Under the pieces are notes generated by a model. The model had not been told where the DNA came from. It worked only from the letters and a program-made list of their open reading frames with translations, and did no database searches. Positions 19,783-30,744 of a DNA stretch of 64,000 nt are shown piece by piece. The DNA is from Mangrovicella endophytica (GTDB taxonomy: Bacteria; Pseudomonadota; Alphaproteobacteria; Rhizobiales; Rhizobiaceae), in the NCBI RefSeq assembly GCF_002893625.1, contig NZ_PKMZ01000003.1, forward strand, positions 372,001 through 436,000. The letters run 5' to 3'. A program made the position numbers and the translations under genes. The stretch's first letter is position 1. The number at the start of each line of letters is the position of its first letter.

Positions 19783-20400
19783 GTGACTGCCGCCGACAAG
19801 CGTATCGTGACCGAGGAAGGGCTTGAAGCCCGCGTTGCCGCCATCATCGAGCCGGTGATCGAGCAGCTCGGCTACCGGCTGGTGCGTGTGCGCGTCTCGG
19901 GGCTGAACGGCATGACGCTGCAGATCATGGCCGAGCGGCCGGACGGCACGATGACAGTCGAGGACTGCGAGGCTGTCTCGCGTGGCATTTCGCCGGTGCT
20001 CGATGTCGACGACCCGATCGACAAGGCGTATCATCTGGAAGTGTCCTCGCCCGGGATCGACCGGCCGCTGGTGCGGCGTGGCGATTTCGAGGCCTGGACC
20101 GGCCATCTCATGAAGCTCGAGACGAACCGTCTGGTGGAGGGCCGCAAGCGCTATCGCGGCAAGGTCGTCGGCGTCTCGGATGACGGTATTCGCATCGACC
20201 GTGATCAGCCCGGCTATGGCGAAGCGGCGAGCGTCGATATCCCGTTCGAGGCGATCGGCGAGGCGCGGCTGATCCTCACCGACGATCTCATCGATGCGGC
20301 GCTGAAGGCCGACAAGGCGGCGCGCCGCGCCAGGGCTGCGGCTGATGGCGGCGAGACCGTCGATCCCGATGAGGCGCCCGAGCAGGACGCATCGACGTAA
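19783..20400 (+). CDS. rimP: Ribosome maturation factor RimP
   Basis: RimP binds the 30S subunit and assists its maturation. The 205-residue protein has the N-terminal alpha/beta domain ([27 protein letters not shown]) and the signature [20 protein letters not shown], then a C-terminal SH3-like barrel around residues 105-170. A basic/acidic tail of about 30 residues follows. Translation begins at GTG (19783). The gene heads the conserved rimP-nusA-ylxR-infB-rbfA-truB run. Confidence 0.95.
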   Translation: MTAADKRIVTEEGLEARVAAIIEPVIEQLGYRLVRVRVSGLNGMTLQIMAERPDGTMTVEDCEAVSRGISPVLDVDDPIDKAYHLEVSSPGIDRPLVRRGDFEAWTGHLMKLETNRLVEGRKRYRGKVVGVSDDGIRIDRDQPGYGEAASVDIPFEAIGEARLILTDDLIDAALKADKAARRARAAADGGETVDPDEAPEQDAST

Positions 20401-20505
20401 CGGGTCCGCTCGAGCGGACGCGAAAGACATGTGGAGCCGCCGGTGGCGGCAGGAGCCGACAAGCCGCAACGAGGGCGGCGCCGGCCCGCATCAGGAGAGA
20501 AACAG

Positions 20506-22113
20506 ATGGCAGTCAGTGCGAACCGGCTCGAGCTTCTGCAGATCGCGGATGCCGTCGCGCGGGAGAAGTCGATCGACCGCGAGATCGTCATCGAAGCCAT
20601 GGCCGACGCCATCCAGAAGGCGGCTCGCTCGCGCTACGGCCAGGAAACCAACATCCGCGTCGACATCAACACCAAGACCGGCGAGATGAAGCTGCAGCGG
20701 CTCCTCGAAGTGGTCGAGGACGTCGAGGATCCCGCGACGCAGATCTACCTCGATCTCGCCCGGGACAAGAACCCCGATGCCGAGCCGGGTGACTTCATCG
20801 CCGAGCAGCTGCCGCCGATGGACTTCGGTCGCATCGCCGCGCAGTCGGCCAAGCAGGTCATCGTGCAGAAGGTGCGCGAGGCCGAGCGCGACCGGCAGTA
20901 CGAGGAGTTTCACGACCGCGTCGGCGAGATCGTGAACGGTACGGTCAAGCGCGTCGAATACGGCAATGTGATCGTCGATCTCGGCCGCGGCGAGGGCATC
21001 ATCCGGCGCGACGAGCAGATCCCGCGCGAACTGTTCCGCTATGGTGACCGCGTGCGCGCCTATGTCTACGACGTGCGCCGTGAGCAGCGGGGGCCGCAGA
21101 TCTTCCTGTCGCGCACCCATCCGCAGTTCATGGCCAAGCTCTTCACCATGGAAGTGCCGGAGATCTACGACGGCATCATCGAGATCAAGTCGGTCGCCCG
21201 CGATCCCGGCTCCAGAGCCAAGATCGCCGTCGTCTCGCGCGACTCCTCGGTCGATCCCGTCGGCGCCTGCGTCGGTATGCGCGGCTCGCGCGTCCAGGCG
21301 GTCGTCGGCGAGCTGCAGGGCGAGAAGATCGACATCATCCCCTGGTCGCCCGATGCGGCTAGCTTCCTAGTCAACGCTCTTCAGCCGGCGGAAGTCGCCA
21401 AGGTTGTGCTCGATGAAGATGCCGAGCGCATTGAAGTCGTGGTTCCCGATGACCAGCTATCTCTTGCGATCGGACGCCGCGGCCAGAACGTGCGCCTCGC
21501 CTCGCAGCTGACCGGCTGGGATATCGACATCCTGACGGAGCAGGAGGAATCCGAGCGCCGCCAGAAGGAGTTCCAGGAGCGCTCCGAGCTCTTCATGGAA
21601 GCGCTGAACGTCGACGAGATGGTGGGCCAGCTGCTCGCCTCCGAGGGCTTCACCAGCGTCGAGGAAGTGGCCTACGTCGAAGCCGACGAGGTCGCCGCCA
21701 TCGAGGGCTTCGACGAGGATACGGCTGTCGAGATCCAGTCCCGCGCCAAGGAGTTCCTGGATCGCCGCGAAGCGGAGCTCGATGCGCAGCGCAAGGAGCT
21801 TGGCGTCGAGGACGACCTGCGCGAGATCGACGGGCTGACCACCGCGATGCTGGTCGCCCTCGGCAAGGACGGCGTGAAGAATGTCGAGGATTTCGCCGGC
21901 TGCGCGGCCGATGACCTCATCGGCTGGAGCGAACGCAAGGACGGCGAGACCAAGCGCTATCCGGGCTCGCTGTCGGAGTTCGAGGTGTCGCGCGCCGATG
22001 CCGAGGCGATGATCATCCAGGCCCGCCTGAAGGCCGGCTGGATCACGCAAGAGGATTTGGCCAATCAGGCCGAGGGTGACGAGGATGGCGAGGGCGCCGG
22101 CGAGGCGGCCTGA
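20506..22113 (+). CDS. nusA: Transcription termination/antitermination protein NusA
   Basis: NusA binds RNA polymerase and modulates pausing, termination and antitermination. The 535 residues show the N-terminal RNAP-binding domain ([22 protein letters not shown]), an S1 domain ([22 protein letters not shown]), two KH domains (around [14 protein letters not shown] to [23 protein letters not shown]-type segments) and two C-terminal acidic helix-hairpin repeats. The ATG at 20506 follows AGGAGAG (20493-20499) with good spacing and was preferred to an in-frame upstream ATG at 20431. Length suits alphaproteobacterial NusA. Confidence 0.96.
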   Translation: MAVSANRLELLQIADAVAREKSIDREIVIEAMADAIQKAARSRYGQETNIRVDINTKTGEMKLQRLLEVVEDVEDPATQIYLDLARDKNPDAEPGDFIAEQLPPMDFGRIAAQSAKQVIVQKVREAERDRQYEEFHDRVGEIVNGTVKRVEYGNVIVDLGRGEGIIRRDEQIPRELFRYGDRVRAYVYDVRREQRGPQIFLSRTHPQFMAKLFTMEVPEIYDGIIEIKSVARDPGSRAKIAVVSRDSSVDPVGACVGMRGSRVQAVVGELQGEKIDIIPWSPDAASFLVNALQPAEVAKVVLDEDAERIEVVVPDDQLSLAIGRRGQNVRLASQLTGWDIDILTEQEESERRQKEFQERSELFMEALNVDEMVGQLLASEGFTSVEEVAYVEADEVAAIEGFDEDTAVEIQSRAKEFLDRREAELDAQRKELGVEDDLREIDGLTTAMLVALGKDGVKNVEDFAGCAADDLIGWSERKDGETKRYPGSLSEFEVSRADAEAMIIQARLKAGWITQEDLANQAEGDEDGEGAGEAA

Positions 22114-22129
22114 CCGGAGCATAGAGGAT

Positions 22130-22900
22130 ATGGCGGAGGCGGAGCACGAGACGGACGGGGAGGACGGCGTGAACGGGCGTATGTGTATCGTGTCGCGCCG
22201 CAGCCTGCCCGCCGAAGCGCTGATCCGCTTCGTTGCCGCGCCTGACGGTGCGGTGGTACCGGACCTGAAGCGGCGTCTGCCGGGGCGAGGTGCCCATGTG
22301 GAGCTGAAGCGGGACGCGGTCGATCTGGCGGTGAAGCGTCGGCTGTTCGGCCGGGCGCTGAAGCGCGAGGTGACGGCGGCCGAGACGCTGGGAGCCGATC
22401 TCGATGCTCTGCTGGCCCGGTCGGCGCTTGGCGCGCTCGGCCTTGCCCGCAAGGCGCGGCAGCTCGTGACCGGCGCCTCGAAGGTGGATGCGGCGATCCG
22501 CTCCGGCAAGGCGATCGCCGTCCTCCATGCGGTGGACGGAGCCGCTGACGGGGTGCGCAAGATGGACGCGGCGAGGCGGGCCGCCGTGGCTTCGGGAGCC
22601 GGAGCCACACCCGCCTACCGGTCGTTTACCGCTGCCGAAATGGGTTTGGCATTGGGCGGCGAGAATGTGATACATGCAGCCGTCCTTGCCGGTGACGCGG
22701 GTTCGGCCTGCCTGAAGCGCCTTGAGGCGCTGGAGAGTTACCGGGGCGAAAGCTCCGACGCGACGACATTGGACGGCGGCGCCGGCGACGCCGACCGTAA
22801 TCACGTCGCATCAGACATGATGGCGGAGCCGACCTCGCATGAGGCTCCTGGCACGGATGAAAGGTGCGGGATCGACCCCGCACAGGAAGCGGAAGCGTAA
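22130..22900 (+). CDS. YlxR-family RNA-binding protein with L7Ae-like domain (DUF448)
   Basis: A 256-residue protein encoded between nusA and infB. Residues 12-80 form the YlxR/DUF448 fold with the signature R-M-C-I-V-S-R-R-S and a following FVAAPDG...PGRGAH pattern. Residues about 95-190 resemble a ribosomal L7Ae/L30e-like RNA-binding domain (ALGLARKARQLVTGASKVDAAI). The final 60 residues look disordered. It is thought to act in RNA metabolism, but the exact role in alphaproteobacteria is not settled. The open frame extends upstream into nusA; the ATG at 22130 after TAGAGGAT was chosen. The infB start abuts its stop. Confidence 0.88.
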   Translation: MAEAEHETDGEDGVNGRMCIVSRRSLPAEALIRFVAAPDGAVVPDLKRRLPGRGAHVELKRDAVDLAVKRRLFGRALKREVTAAETLGADLDALLARSALGALGLARKARQLVTGASKVDAAIRSGKAIAVLHAVDGAADGVRKMDAARRAAVASGAGATPAYRSFTAAEMGLALGGENVIHAAVLAGDAGSACLKRLEALESYRGESSDATTLDGGAGDADRNHVASDMMAEPTSHEAPGTDERCGIDPAQEAEA

Positions 22901-25900
22901 ATGAGCGATACGAAGTCCGGCGACGACAAGACGTTGAGCGTCAATACGAAGAAGACCCTGACCCTGAAGCGTGGCGGCATCGAGCAGTCGACGGTTCGGC
23001 AGAACTTCTCGCATGGGCGCACGAAGAACGTCGTCGTGGAGACCAAGAAGCGCCGCATCGCAAAGCCCGAGGACGCCAAGGAGGTCGCAAGCCCCTCGGT
23101 GGCTGCGGGTCTGCGTCCGCAGACGCCTGCGCCTGCAGCGCCTGCACCGCGTCCGGCTGCGCCGCAGCCGGCACCGGCCGCTTCAGCGCCCGCCGCTCCC
23201 GCGGCCGTGGCACCAGAGCCTGCTCCGCGCGCCGCCGCTCCTGCGCCGCAGCCGGCTCCTGCCCCTGCTGCCCCGGCCGCGCCGCAGCCGGCTCCCGTGG
23301 CCGCCGCACCGTCTGCCCCCGCGCCAGCCGCTCCAAGCGTGACGCCGCCGGCCGCACCGGCCCCGTCGGCACCGTCCGCCGCTGCGCCGACGCCGGCTCC
23401 GGCAACGCCTGCTTCGGCAGCGCCGGTCCCGGCACCGGCGCCGGCACCTCAGGCCGCCGCACCGCAGGCCGCTGCACCGGTCGAGGCTTCCCGTCCGGTC
23501 GAGACGCCGTCGGCCCCGGCCGCCGCCCCGGCAGTGCCGGCGCAGCGCGCCACACCGGCGGCATCAGCCGGCGTCCGCCCGGCTGCCCCGGCAGCCGGTG
23601 CCTCCTCCGGCCAGCCGAGCCGCGTCGATGGTCCGCGTCCGTCCGCTGGCGCAGGTCAGCCGCAGCGTCCGGGCGCACCGCGTCCCGGTCAGCCGCCGGT
23701 CCAGGGTCGCGGCGCGCCGCAGGGCGGCCGTCCCGGCCAGGCCCCGAGTGGCGGCCAGGGTCGCCCGGGCGGGCGTGACGATCGTCGTCCGGCACAGCCG
23801 GGCGCCCGCCAGCCGCGTGGCGCCGTCCTCAGCGACCTGTCGTCGCGCGAGATGGATGCCCGCCGCCGTGCTCTTGAGCTCGCCCGCCAGCGCGAGGTCG
23901 AGGATCGTCGTCTGTTCCTGGAGGCCGAAGCCCGTCGGACCGCCGAGGACGAGCGTCGCCGCCGCGAGCGCGAGGAAAGCGAGCGCCGTCAGGCCGAGGA
24001 GAACGCCCGCCTCGAGGCTGAAACCGCCGCGCGCCGCAAGGCCGAGGCGGAGGCTGAGCGCCGTCAGCAGACGGCGGCCGCCGAAGCCGAGAGCGATCCT
24101 GCCCGTGCCGCCCGTGGTGCCGAAGTGCGCCGCCGTCCGGGTGCCGATGAGGAAGAGGGCGCGCGCCGCGGCCCGCTCGGCGCCCTGTCGCGCCGTCCTG
24201 GTGCGGCCAAGGTGGAAGCGCCCAAGCCCGCCCGCCCCGACAAGGGCGCCGATGAACGCCGCCGCGGCAAGCTGACGCTCGACCGCGCGCTGACCTCGGA
24301 AGAGGGCGCTCGTGGACGCTCGCTGTCGTCGATCCGTCGGCGTCAGGAGAAGTTCAAGCGCTCGCAGCAGAACCAGCAACGCGAGAAGATTGCCCGCGAA
24401 GTGATCATTCCAGAAACCATCAGCATCCAGGAACTCGCCAACCGCATGTCGGAGCGAGCCGTCGACGTCATCAAGTTCCTGATGAGCCAGGGCCAGATGA
24501 TGAAGCCGGGCGACATCATCGACACCGATCTCGCCGAGCTGATCGCCAGCGAATTCGGCCATACGGTGAAGCGTGTCGCGGCCTCGGACGTCGAGGAAGG
24601 CATCTTCAACGTCGCCGACGATCCGGAAAAGCTGGTCTCGCGGCCGCCGGTGGTCACCATCATGGGTCACGTCGACCACGGAAAGACGTCGCTTCTCGAC
24701 GCCATCCGCAAGACCAACGTCGTGTCCGGGGAGGCCGGCGGCATCACGCAGCACATCGGCGCCTATCAGGTCGAGCACGACGGCAGCAAGATCTCCTTCA
24801 TCGACACTCCGGGCCACGCCGCCTTCACGGCGATGCGTGCCCGCGGCGCCCAGGTGACGGATATCGCGGTGCTGGTGGTGGCTGCGGATGACAGCGTCAT
24901 GCCGCAGACGATCGAGTCGATCAGCCACGCCAAGGCGGCGGGCGTTCCGATCATTGTTGCCATCAACAAGATCGACAAGCCGTCGGCCGATGCGACCAAG
25001 GTCCGCACGCAGCTGCTGCAGCACGAGGTCTTCGTGGAATCGATGGGCGGCGACGTCCTCGACGTCGAGGTCTCCGCGCTGAAGGGCACCAACCTCGACA
25101 AGCTGCTGGAGACGATCCTGCTGCAGGCCGAGGTGCTGGAGCTGAAGGCCGATCCCGACCGCACTGCCGAGGGCGCCGTCATCGAGGCGCAGCTTGACCG
25201 CGGCCGCGGTCCGGTGGCGACCGTGCTCGTTCAGTCCGGCACGCTGAAGCAGGGCGATATCATCGTCGCCGGCGACGTCTGGGGCAAGGTGCGCGCACTG
25301 GTCGACGACCAGGGCAAGCAGCTGAAGCAGGCCGGCCCGTCCATGCCGGTCGAGGTTCTCGGCCTGTCGGGCACCCCGCAGGCGGGCGACCGCTTTGCCG
25401 TGGTGACCAGCGAGGCGCAGGCCCGCGAGATCGCGGACTACCGTCAGCGTCTGACCCGCGAGAAGCAGGTGGCCAAGAATGCCGGCCAGCGCGGCTCGCT
25501 CGAGCAGATGATGTCGCAGCTGCAGGACACCGGCCTCAAGGAGTTCCCGCTCGTCATCAAGGGCGACGTGCAGGGCTCGATCGAGGCGATCCAGGGTGCG
25601 CTCGACAAGCTTGGGACGGACGAGGTGCGGGCGCGCATCGTTCATTCGGGCGCCGGCGCCATCACTGAATCGGACATCGCGCTGGCGGCGGCCTCGAATG
25701 CCGCGATCATCGGCTTCAACGTCCGGGCGAACACCCAGGCGCGACAGGCCGCCGAGCGCGACGGCATCGAGATCCGCTACTACAACATCATCTACGACCT
25801 CGTGGATGACGTGAAGCAGGCGATGTCGGGTCTGCTGTCGCCGGAGCGTCGCGAGACCTTCCTCGGCAATGCGGAGATCCTCGAGGTCTTCCACATCACC

Positions 25901-26149
25901 AAGGTCGGCAAGGTCGCGGGCTGCCGTGTCACGGAAGGGCGCGTCGAGCGCGGGGCGGGCGTCCGCCTCATCCGCGACAACGTCGTCATTCACGAGGGCA
26001 CGCTCAAGACGCTCAAGCGCTTCAAGGACGAAGTGTCGGAGGTCGTCGGCGGTCAGGAATGCGGTATGGCCTTCCAGAACTACGAGGACATCCGCGAAGG
26101 CGACGTCATCGAGTGCTTCCGCGTCGAGCACGTCGCGCGCACGCTCTGA
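22901..26149 (+). CDS. infB: Translation initiation factor IF-2
   Basis: IF-2 is the GTPase that places initiator tRNA on the ribosome. The 1082-residue protein is long for the family. An N-terminal IF2-associated motif ([20 protein letters not shown]) is followed by a very Pro/Ala-rich linker (about residues 65-290), a charged Arg/Glu helix (about 310-400), IF2_N ([14 protein letters not shown]), the G domain with G1 GHVDHGKTS near residue 590, DTPGHAAF (G3) and NKIDKP (G4), then domains II, III and the C-terminal fMet-tRNA-binding domain. It directly follows the ylxR-like gene. The GC-rich repeats in the linker produce long meaningless frames on other strands. Confidence 0.97.
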   Translation: MSDTKSGDDKTLSVNTKKTLTLKRGGIEQSTVRQNFSHGRTKNVVVETKKRRIAKPEDAKEVASPSVAAGLRPQTPAPAAPAPRPAAPQPAPAASAPAAPAAVAPEPAPRAAAPAPQPAPAPAAPAAPQPAPVAAAPSAPAPAAPSVTPPAAPAPSAPSAAAPTPAPATPASAAPVPAPAPAPQAAAPQAAAPVEASRPVETPSAPAAAPAVPAQRATPAASAGVRPAAPAAGASSGQPSRVDGPRPSAGAGQPQRPGAPRPGQPPVQGRGAPQGGRPGQAPSGGQGRPGGRDDRRPAQPGARQPRGAVLSDLSSREMDARRRALELARQREVEDRRLFLEAEARRTAEDERRRREREESERRQAEENARLEAETAARRKAEAEAERRQQTAAAEAESDPARAARGAEVRRRPGADEEEGARRGPLGALSRRPGAAKVEAPKPARPDKGADERRRGKLTLDRALTSEEGARGRSLSSIRRRQEKFKRSQQNQQREKIAREVIIPETISIQELANRMSERAVDVIKFLMSQGQMMKPGDIIDTDLAELIASEFGHTVKRVAASDVEEGIFNVADDPEKLVSRPPVVTIMGHVDHGKTSLLDAIRKTNVVSGEAGGITQHIGAYQVEHDGSKISFIDTPGHAAFTAMRARGAQVTDIAVLVVAADDSVMPQTIESISHAKAAGVPIIVAINKIDKPSADATKVRTQLLQHEVFVESMGGDVLDVEVSALKGTNLDKLLETILLQAEVLELKADPDRTAEGAVIEAQLDRGRGPVATVLVQSGTLKQGDIIVAGDVWGKVRALVDDQGKQLKQAGPSMPVEVLGLSGTPQAGDRFAVVTSEAQAREIADYRQRLTREKQVAKNAGQRGSLEQMMSQLQDTGLKEFPLVIKGDVQGSIEAIQGALDKLGTDEVRARIVHSGAGAITESDIALAAASNAAIIGFNVRANTQARQAAERDGIEIRYYNIIYDLVDDVKQAMSGLLSPERRETFLGNAEILEVFHITKVGKVAGCRVTEGRVERGAGVRLIRDNVVIHEGTLKTLKRFKDEVSEVVGGQECGMAFQNYEDIREGDVIECFRVEHVARTL

Positions 26150-26181
26150 TCGACGCCGCAAAAGCCTAAGACAGGACTTGG

Positions 26182-26205
26182 AAGCCCGGCGGCGACGCCG
26201 GGCTT
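26182..26205 (+). terminator. Strong hairpin between infB and rbfA
   Basis: AAGCCCGGC (26182-26190) and GCCGGGCTT (26197-26205) form a perfect 9-bp stem with a 6-base loop. The following bases (CGTCCTT) are not a true T-tract, so it may be a partial terminator or an mRNA-stabilising hairpin within the operon rather than its end. Confidence 0.5.
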
Positions 26206-26239
26206 CGTCCTTGCGGGCGCTTCGCAAGGAAAGGCGACC

Positions 26240-26659
26240 ATGGCCAAACATCGTGGGACGACCAAAGGCCCCTCCCAACGCCAGCTCTCCGTCGGCGAGA
26301 CCGTCCGTCACGCGCTGACGGCGGTCCTGCAGCGCGGTGAACTCCGCGATCCGCTGCTCGAAAATGCGGTGATCTCGGTCTCCGAAGTGCGGATGTCGCC
26401 CGACCTGAAGCTCGGTACCGCCTATGTCACCGTGCTCGGCCAGACCGATGTCGAGCCGTTCATCGAGGCGTTGAACCGCAATGCCCGCTATCTCCGCGGC
26501 CGGCTGACGCCGGCCCTCCGCCAGATGAAGTACATGCCCGACATTCGTTTCAGAACCGACACCTCCTTCGACAACTTCGCCAAGATCGATCAGCTGCTGC
26601 GTTCGCCCGAGGTCCAGCGCGACCTCGACCATGAGGACGACGACGGGGACGAACGCTGA
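26240..26659 (+). CDS. rbfA: 30S ribosome-binding factor RbfA
   Basis: RbfA is a KH-like factor for late 30S maturation and cold adaptation. The 139 residues include [24 protein letters not shown], the [20 protein letters not shown] strand-turn typical of RbfA, and [25 protein letters not shown]. The acidic C-terminal tail is common in alphaproteobacteria. An ATG at 26240 follows AAGGAAAGG. The stop overlaps the truB start by one base. Confidence 0.95.
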   Translation: MAKHRGTTKGPSQRQLSVGETVRHALTAVLQRGELRDPLLENAVISVSEVRMSPDLKLGTAYVTVLGQTDVEPFIEALNRNARYLRGRLTPALRQMKYMPDIRFRTDTSFDNFAKIDQLLRSPEVQRDLDHEDDDGDER

Positions 26660-27645
26660 TGGCGCGGCAGGGACGCAAGCCGAAGGGCCGGCCGATCTCC
26701 GGCTGGATCGTCCTCGACAAGCCGAAGGGCATGGGCTCGACCGACGCCGTCGCCAAGCTGAAATGGCTGTTCTTCGCCCAGAAGGCGGGACACGCCGGCA
26801 CGCTCGATCCGCTGGCCTCGGGCATGCTGCCGATCGCCTTCGGCGATGCGACGAAGACGGTGCCCTTCGTCATGGACGGGCGCAAGATCTACCGCTTCAC
26901 CGTGCGCTGGGGTGCCGAGACGACCACCGACGACACCGAGGGACCGGTGACTGAAAGCTCGCCGGAGCGTCCGAGCGAGGCCGAGATCCGGGCGCTCCTG
27001 CCGGACTACCATGGCGAGATCACCCAGGTGCCGCCGCGCTTCTCCGCCATCAAGATCGATGGCGCGCGCGCCTATGATCTTGCCCGCGAGGGTGAGGTGG
27101 TCGAGATCGCGGCGCGTGGCGTCACCGTCCATCGCCTCGACCTCGTCGACATTCCCGACGCCGACACGGCGGTCTTCGAAGCGGAATGCGGCAAGGGCAC
27201 CTATGTGCGTGCCATTGCCCGCGACCTCGGGCGCGACCTCGGCTGCTTCGGCCATGTCGTCGATCTGCGCCGTCTTGCCGTCGGCGCCTTCGACGAGGAC
27301 GACCTCGTGTCGCTGGAGGATCTGGAGTCCGCCGCCGACGAAGGCCGCGAAGAGCTGGATGCCGAGGCGGTCGAGTCGGGGGCGCGGGCGCGCGTCGTCG
27401 ATTTCGGCGCCCTCGACGAATACATCCTCGATCCGGCCCTGGCGCTCTCGGACCTTTATGAGGTGCCGCTCTCGGACGAGCAGGAGCGCCGGGTGCTCTC
27501 CGGCAATCCCGTGCTGCTGCGCGGGCGCGATGCGCCGGCCTTCTGCGACGAAGCCTATGCCACGGGCAAGGGTCGCCTCGTTGCGCTCGGCTCGATCGAC
27601 CAGGGCTCCTTCCACCCTAAGCGGGTCTTCGGCGGCAGGGGGTGA
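26659..27645 (+). CDS. truB: tRNA pseudouridine(55) synthase TruB
   Basis: TruB makes pseudouridine 55 in the T-loop of tRNAs. The 328 residues contain the catalytic motif [17 protein letters not shown] with the active Asp, the start signature [14 protein letters not shown], and [10 protein letters not shown]-like [18 protein letters not shown] later. A C-terminal TruB_C/PUA-like region is present from about residue 250. The ATG shares one base with the rbfA stop. The gene order rbfA-truB-rpsO-pnp is the classic proteobacterial order. Confidence 0.96.
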   Translation: MARQGRKPKGRPISGWIVLDKPKGMGSTDAVAKLKWLFFAQKAGHAGTLDPLASGMLPIAFGDATKTVPFVMDGRKIYRFTVRWGAETTTDDTEGPVTESSPERPSEAEIRALLPDYHGEITQVPPRFSAIKIDGARAYDLAREGEVVEIAARGVTVHRLDLVDIPDADTAVFEAECGKGTYVRAIARDLGRDLGCFGHVVDLRRLAVGAFDEDDLVSLEDLESAADEGREELDAEAVESGARARVVDFGALDEYILDPALALSDLYEVPLSDEQERRVLSGNPVLLRGRDAPAFCDEAYATGKGRLVALGSIDQGSFHPKRVFGGRG

Positions 27646-27720
27646 GGCGTCGTCATTGCCCGGTCGTTAGCCCTACGGAATGGTTGGGCTCGCTCGGCTG
27701 GTAATTCCCGGCGATCTCGA

Positions 27721-27726
27721 CTATAT
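27721..27726 (+). promoter_or_regulatory. Possible -10 element for rpsO
   Basis: CTATAT at 27721-27726 is a perfect match to the alphaproteobacterial sigma-70 -10 consensus in an otherwise GC-rich 190-base gap between truB and rpsO. No convincing TTGAC-type -35 lies 16-18 bases upstream, so this is a weak call based on one hexamer. Confidence 0.25.
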
Positions 27727-27835
27727 CCGCGCCAGCGCCGGGCGGCATCGACCGCCCCTGCGCCTACATGGCCCCTGCTGGACGACATCCCGGCTCGGGC
27801 GACCCGACCCTCAGACATCATGAAAGGGCTCTCCG

Positions 27836-28105
27836 ATGTCGATCACTGCCGAGCGCAAGGCTGCGCTTCTGAAGGAATACGCTACCAAGGAAGGCGATAC
27901 CGGCTCCCCCGAGGTGCAGGTCGCGCTTCTCTCCGAGCGCATTTCGAATCTGACCGAGCATTTCAAGGGCCACAAGAAGGACAACCACTCCCGTCGTGGC
28001 CTTCTGAAGATGGTATCCCAGCGCCGCCGTCTCCTCGACTATCTCAAGGACAAGGAAGAGGCGCGCTACCAGACCCTGATCGAGCGCCTCGGACTGCGCC
28101 GCTAA
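27836..28105 (+). CDS. rpsO: 30S ribosomal protein S15
   Basis: S15 binds 16S rRNA early in assembly of the 30S platform. The 89-residue protein has the standard length and sequence ([17 protein letters not shown], then [19 protein letters not shown] and RRRLLDYLK). It is followed by a terminator-like hairpin and then pnp, as in E. coli, where S15 also regulates its own translation through its leader. I cannot identify the autoregulatory pseudoknot here. Confidence 0.98.
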   Translation: MSITAERKAALLKEYATKEGDTGSPEVQVALLSERISNLTEHFKGHKKDNHSRRGLLKMVSQRRRLLDYLKDKEEARYQTLIERLGLRR

Positions 28106-28120
28106 GGAACGATCACGGCA

Positions 28121-28156
28121 GCCGGCGGACGCTCAACGTCCGCCGGCGCCATTTTT
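28121..28156 (+). terminator. Intrinsic terminator/attenuator after rpsO
   Basis: GCCGGCGGACG (28121-28131) pairs perfectly with CGTCCGCCGGC (28137-28147) around the loop CTCAA, followed by GCCATTTTT. This 11-bp stem with five T is the strongest intrinsic terminator shape in the window. It sits 15 bases after rpsO. The 295-base rpsO-pnp gap otherwise contains only weak hairpins, with the pnp promoter expected in its second half. Confidence 0.8.
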
Positions 28157-28400
28157 CAGGCCTCCGCCGAATGAGCGGCGGCCGCCACTGCCCCGGTCCT
28201 GCCTTTTGCAGGATCTTGAACCGAACGGTCATGGGGCAGGATTGCCGGAGGCTTCCGGGTGCTGGCCGTGCGTCGTCGACGCCGCGCCGCCGCCGAGATC
28301 GATGCGAAGCCCCCCGCCGTCTTGCCCATGACGCGTTCCATCGAAGACTGCGCTCCGCATGAGCCGAACGGCCGCGGAGCCGCGCAGCAAAGGTACGCAC

Positions 28401-30536
28401 ATGTTCAACACGCACAAGGTCGAGATCGAGTGGGCCGGACGGCCGCTGACGCTCGAAACCGGCAAGATCGCCCGCCAGGCCGACGGCGCCGTCCTCGCCA
28501 CCTATGGCGAGACCACGGTTCTCGCCACCGTCGTTTCCGAGAAGCAGCCCAAGCCCGGCTTCGACTTCTTCCCCCTGACCGTCAACTACCAGGAAAAGGC
28601 CTTCGCGGCTGGCAAGATCCCCGGCGGCTACTTCAAGCGCGAGGGACGCCCGAGCGAGAACGAGACGCTGGTCTCGCGCCTGATCGACCGTCCGATCCGT
28701 CCGCTCTTTGCCGAAGGCTACAAGAACGACACGCAGGTCGTCGTCACCGTCCTGCAGCATGACCTCGAGAACAACCCGGACGTTCTCGCCATGGTCGCCG
28801 CTTCCGCGGCCCTGACGCTCTCCGGCGTTCCCTTTATGGGCCCGATCGGCGGCGCCCGGGTCGGCTTCATCAACGGCGAGTACAAGCTGAACCCGCATGT
28901 CGACGAAATGGCCGAGTCCAAGCTCGACCTCGTCGTCGCCGGTACGCAGGACGCCGTGCTGATGGTCGAGTCCGAGGCCAAGGAGCTCGACGAAGAGACG
29001 ATGCTCGGTGCCGTGATGTTCGGCCACCGCGGCTTCCAGCCGGTGATCGACGCGATCATCAAGCTCGCCGAGCATGCGGCCAAGGAGCCGCGCGAGCACG
29101 TGACGCCGGACTATGCCGAGCTCGAGAAGGAAATCCTCGGCGTTGCCGAGGCCGACCTGCGCGACGCCTACAAGATCACCGACAAGCAGGCCCGCTACAA
29201 GGCGGTCGACGCCGCCAAGGCCAAGGTCACGCAGCATTTCCTGCCCGAGGGCGCCACGGATCTGCGCTGGACCAAGGAGCAGGTCGGCGCGGTCTTCAAG
29301 GAGCTGCAGGCGAAGATCGTCCGCTGGAACATCCTCGACACCGGCAGCCGCATCGACGGCCGCGACCTCAAGACGGTCCGCAAGATCGTCGCCGAGGCCG
29401 GCGTCCTGCCGCGCACCCACGGTTCGGCGCTGTTCACCCGCGGCGAGACGCAGGCGCTGGTCGTCGCGACGCTCGGCACTGGCGAGGACGAGCAGTATGT
29501 CGATAGCCTGACCGGCACCTACAAGGAGACCTTCCTCCTCCACTACAACTTCCCGCCCTACTCGGTCGGTGAGACCGGCCGCATGGGTTCGCCCGGCCGC
29601 CGCGAGATCGGCCATGGCAAGCTTGCCTGGCGCGCGATCCGCCCGATGCTGCCGGCCAAGGAGCAGTTCCCCTACACGCTGCGCGCCGTCTCCGAGATTA
29701 CCGAGTCGAACGGCTCGTCCTCCATGGCGACCGTCTGCGGCACCTCGCTGGCGCTGATGGATGCGGGCGTTCCGCTGACGCGTCCGGTGGCCGGCATCGC
29801 CATGGGCCTGATCAAGGAAGAGGAGCGCTTCGCGGTTCTCTCCGACATCCTCGGCGACGAGGACCATCTCGGCGACATGGACTTCAAGGTGGCTGGCACG
29901 GAGCAGGGCATCACCTCGCTCCAGATGGACATCAAGATCCAGGGCATCACCGAGGAGATCATGAAGATCGCCCTCGGGCAGGCCAAGGACGGACGTATCC
30001 ACATCCTCGGCGAGATGAACAAGGCGCTGGGTTCGGCCCGTGCCGAGCTCGGCGAGTTCGCCCCGCGCATCGAGGTCATGCAGATCCCGACCGACAAGAT
30101 CCGCGACGTGATCGGCTCCGGCGGCAAGGTGATCCGCGAGATCGTCGAGAAGACCGGCGCCAAGATCAACATCGAGGACGATGGCACGATCAAGATCGCC
30201 TCGTCGTCCGGCAAGGAGATCGAGGCGGCCAAGAAGTGGATCCACTCCATCGTGGCCGAGCCGGAGATTGGCGAGATCTACGAGGGCACGGTGGTGAAGA
30301 CCGTCGAGTTCGGCGCCTTCGTCAACTTCTTCGGCTCGCGTGACGGCCTCGTACACATCTCGCAGCTGGGTTCCGGCCGCGTCGCCAAGACGACCGACGT
30401 CGTCAAGGAAGGCCAGAAGGTCTGGGTCAAGCTGATGGGCTTCGACGAGCGCGGCAAGGTGCGCCTCTCCATGAAGGTCGTCGATCAGGCGACCGGCGAG
30501 GAGATCAAGAAGGGCGCCGAGGACGACGCCGCCTGA
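28401..30536 (+). CDS. pnp: Polyribonucleotide nucleotidyltransferase (PNPase)
   Basis: PNPase degrades RNA phosphorolytically from the 3' end as part of the degradosome. The 711 residues hold two RNase PH domains ([21 protein letters not shown] in the first; [20 protein letters not shown] in the second, with the [21 protein letters not shown] active region), a KH domain with [12 protein letters not shown], and an S1 domain ([21 protein letters not shown]). The ATG at 28401 starts [11 protein letters not shown], the usual N-terminus, so it was chosen over an in-frame 28359. Length matches the family. Confidence 0.97.
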   Translation: MFNTHKVEIEWAGRPLTLETGKIARQADGAVLATYGETTVLATVVSEKQPKPGFDFFPLTVNYQEKAFAAGKIPGGYFKREGRPSENETLVSRLIDRPIRPLFAEGYKNDTQVVVTVLQHDLENNPDVLAMVAASAALTLSGVPFMGPIGGARVGFINGEYKLNPHVDEMAESKLDLVVAGTQDAVLMVESEAKELDEETMLGAVMFGHRGFQPVIDAIIKLAEHAAKEPREHVTPDYAELEKEILGVAEADLRDAYKITDKQARYKAVDAAKAKVTQHFLPEGATDLRWTKEQVGAVFKELQAKIVRWNILDTGSRIDGRDLKTVRKIVAEAGVLPRTHGSALFTRGETQALVVATLGTGEDEQYVDSLTGTYKETFLLHYNFPPYSVGETGRMGSPGRREIGHGKLAWRAIRPMLPAKEQFPYTLRAVSEITESNGSSSMATVCGTSLALMDAGVPLTRPVAGIAMGLIKEEERFAVLSDILGDEDHLGDMDFKVAGTEQGITSLQMDIKIQGITEEIMKIALGQAKDGRIHILGEMNKALGSARAELGEFAPRIEVMQIPTDKIRDVIGSGGKVIREIVEKTGAKINIEDDGTIKIASSSGKEIEAAKKWIHSIVAEPEIGEIYEGTVVKTVEFGAFVNFFGSRDGLVHISQLGSGRVAKTTDVVKEGQKVWVKLMGFDERGKVRLSMKVVDQATGEEIKKGAEDDAA

Positions 30537-30562
30537 GCGGCATCGCCACCGCAGTCTTCAGG

Positions 30563-30594
30563 AAGGGCCGGGGCGGCAACGCTCCGGCCCTTTT
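30563..30594 (+). terminator. Intrinsic terminator after pnp
   Basis: AAGGGCCGGGGC (30563-30574) pairs with GCTCCGGCCCTT (30581-30592) with one G-U pair and a GGCAAC loop, followed by TT and then CGTTT. It is 26 bases after the pnp stop and should end the rpsO-pnp transcription unit. Confidence 0.8.
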
Positions 30595-30744
30595 CGTTTA
30601 GTCCTGGGCAAAGTCGGCAGCGCCGCTGGAGCGCATCGCGTCGCGCGACCAGCCCCCAACCTCTGGCGCGATGCTTCAGCCATTGACGTCGCCTGACCCG
30701 ATGCGCCTCTTGCATGCGCCGACTGGCTATGGGGTAACTGTCGC

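Noticed and set aside
23564-26632. 1022-residue antisense frame over infB and rbfA
   Set aside because: Same high-GC shadow effect; it spans two real genes and shows no domain or start-site signal.
28113-30356. 747-residue antisense frame over pnp
   Set aside because: Opposite a full-length PNPase with all motifs; it includes the rpsO terminator, which a real gene would not.
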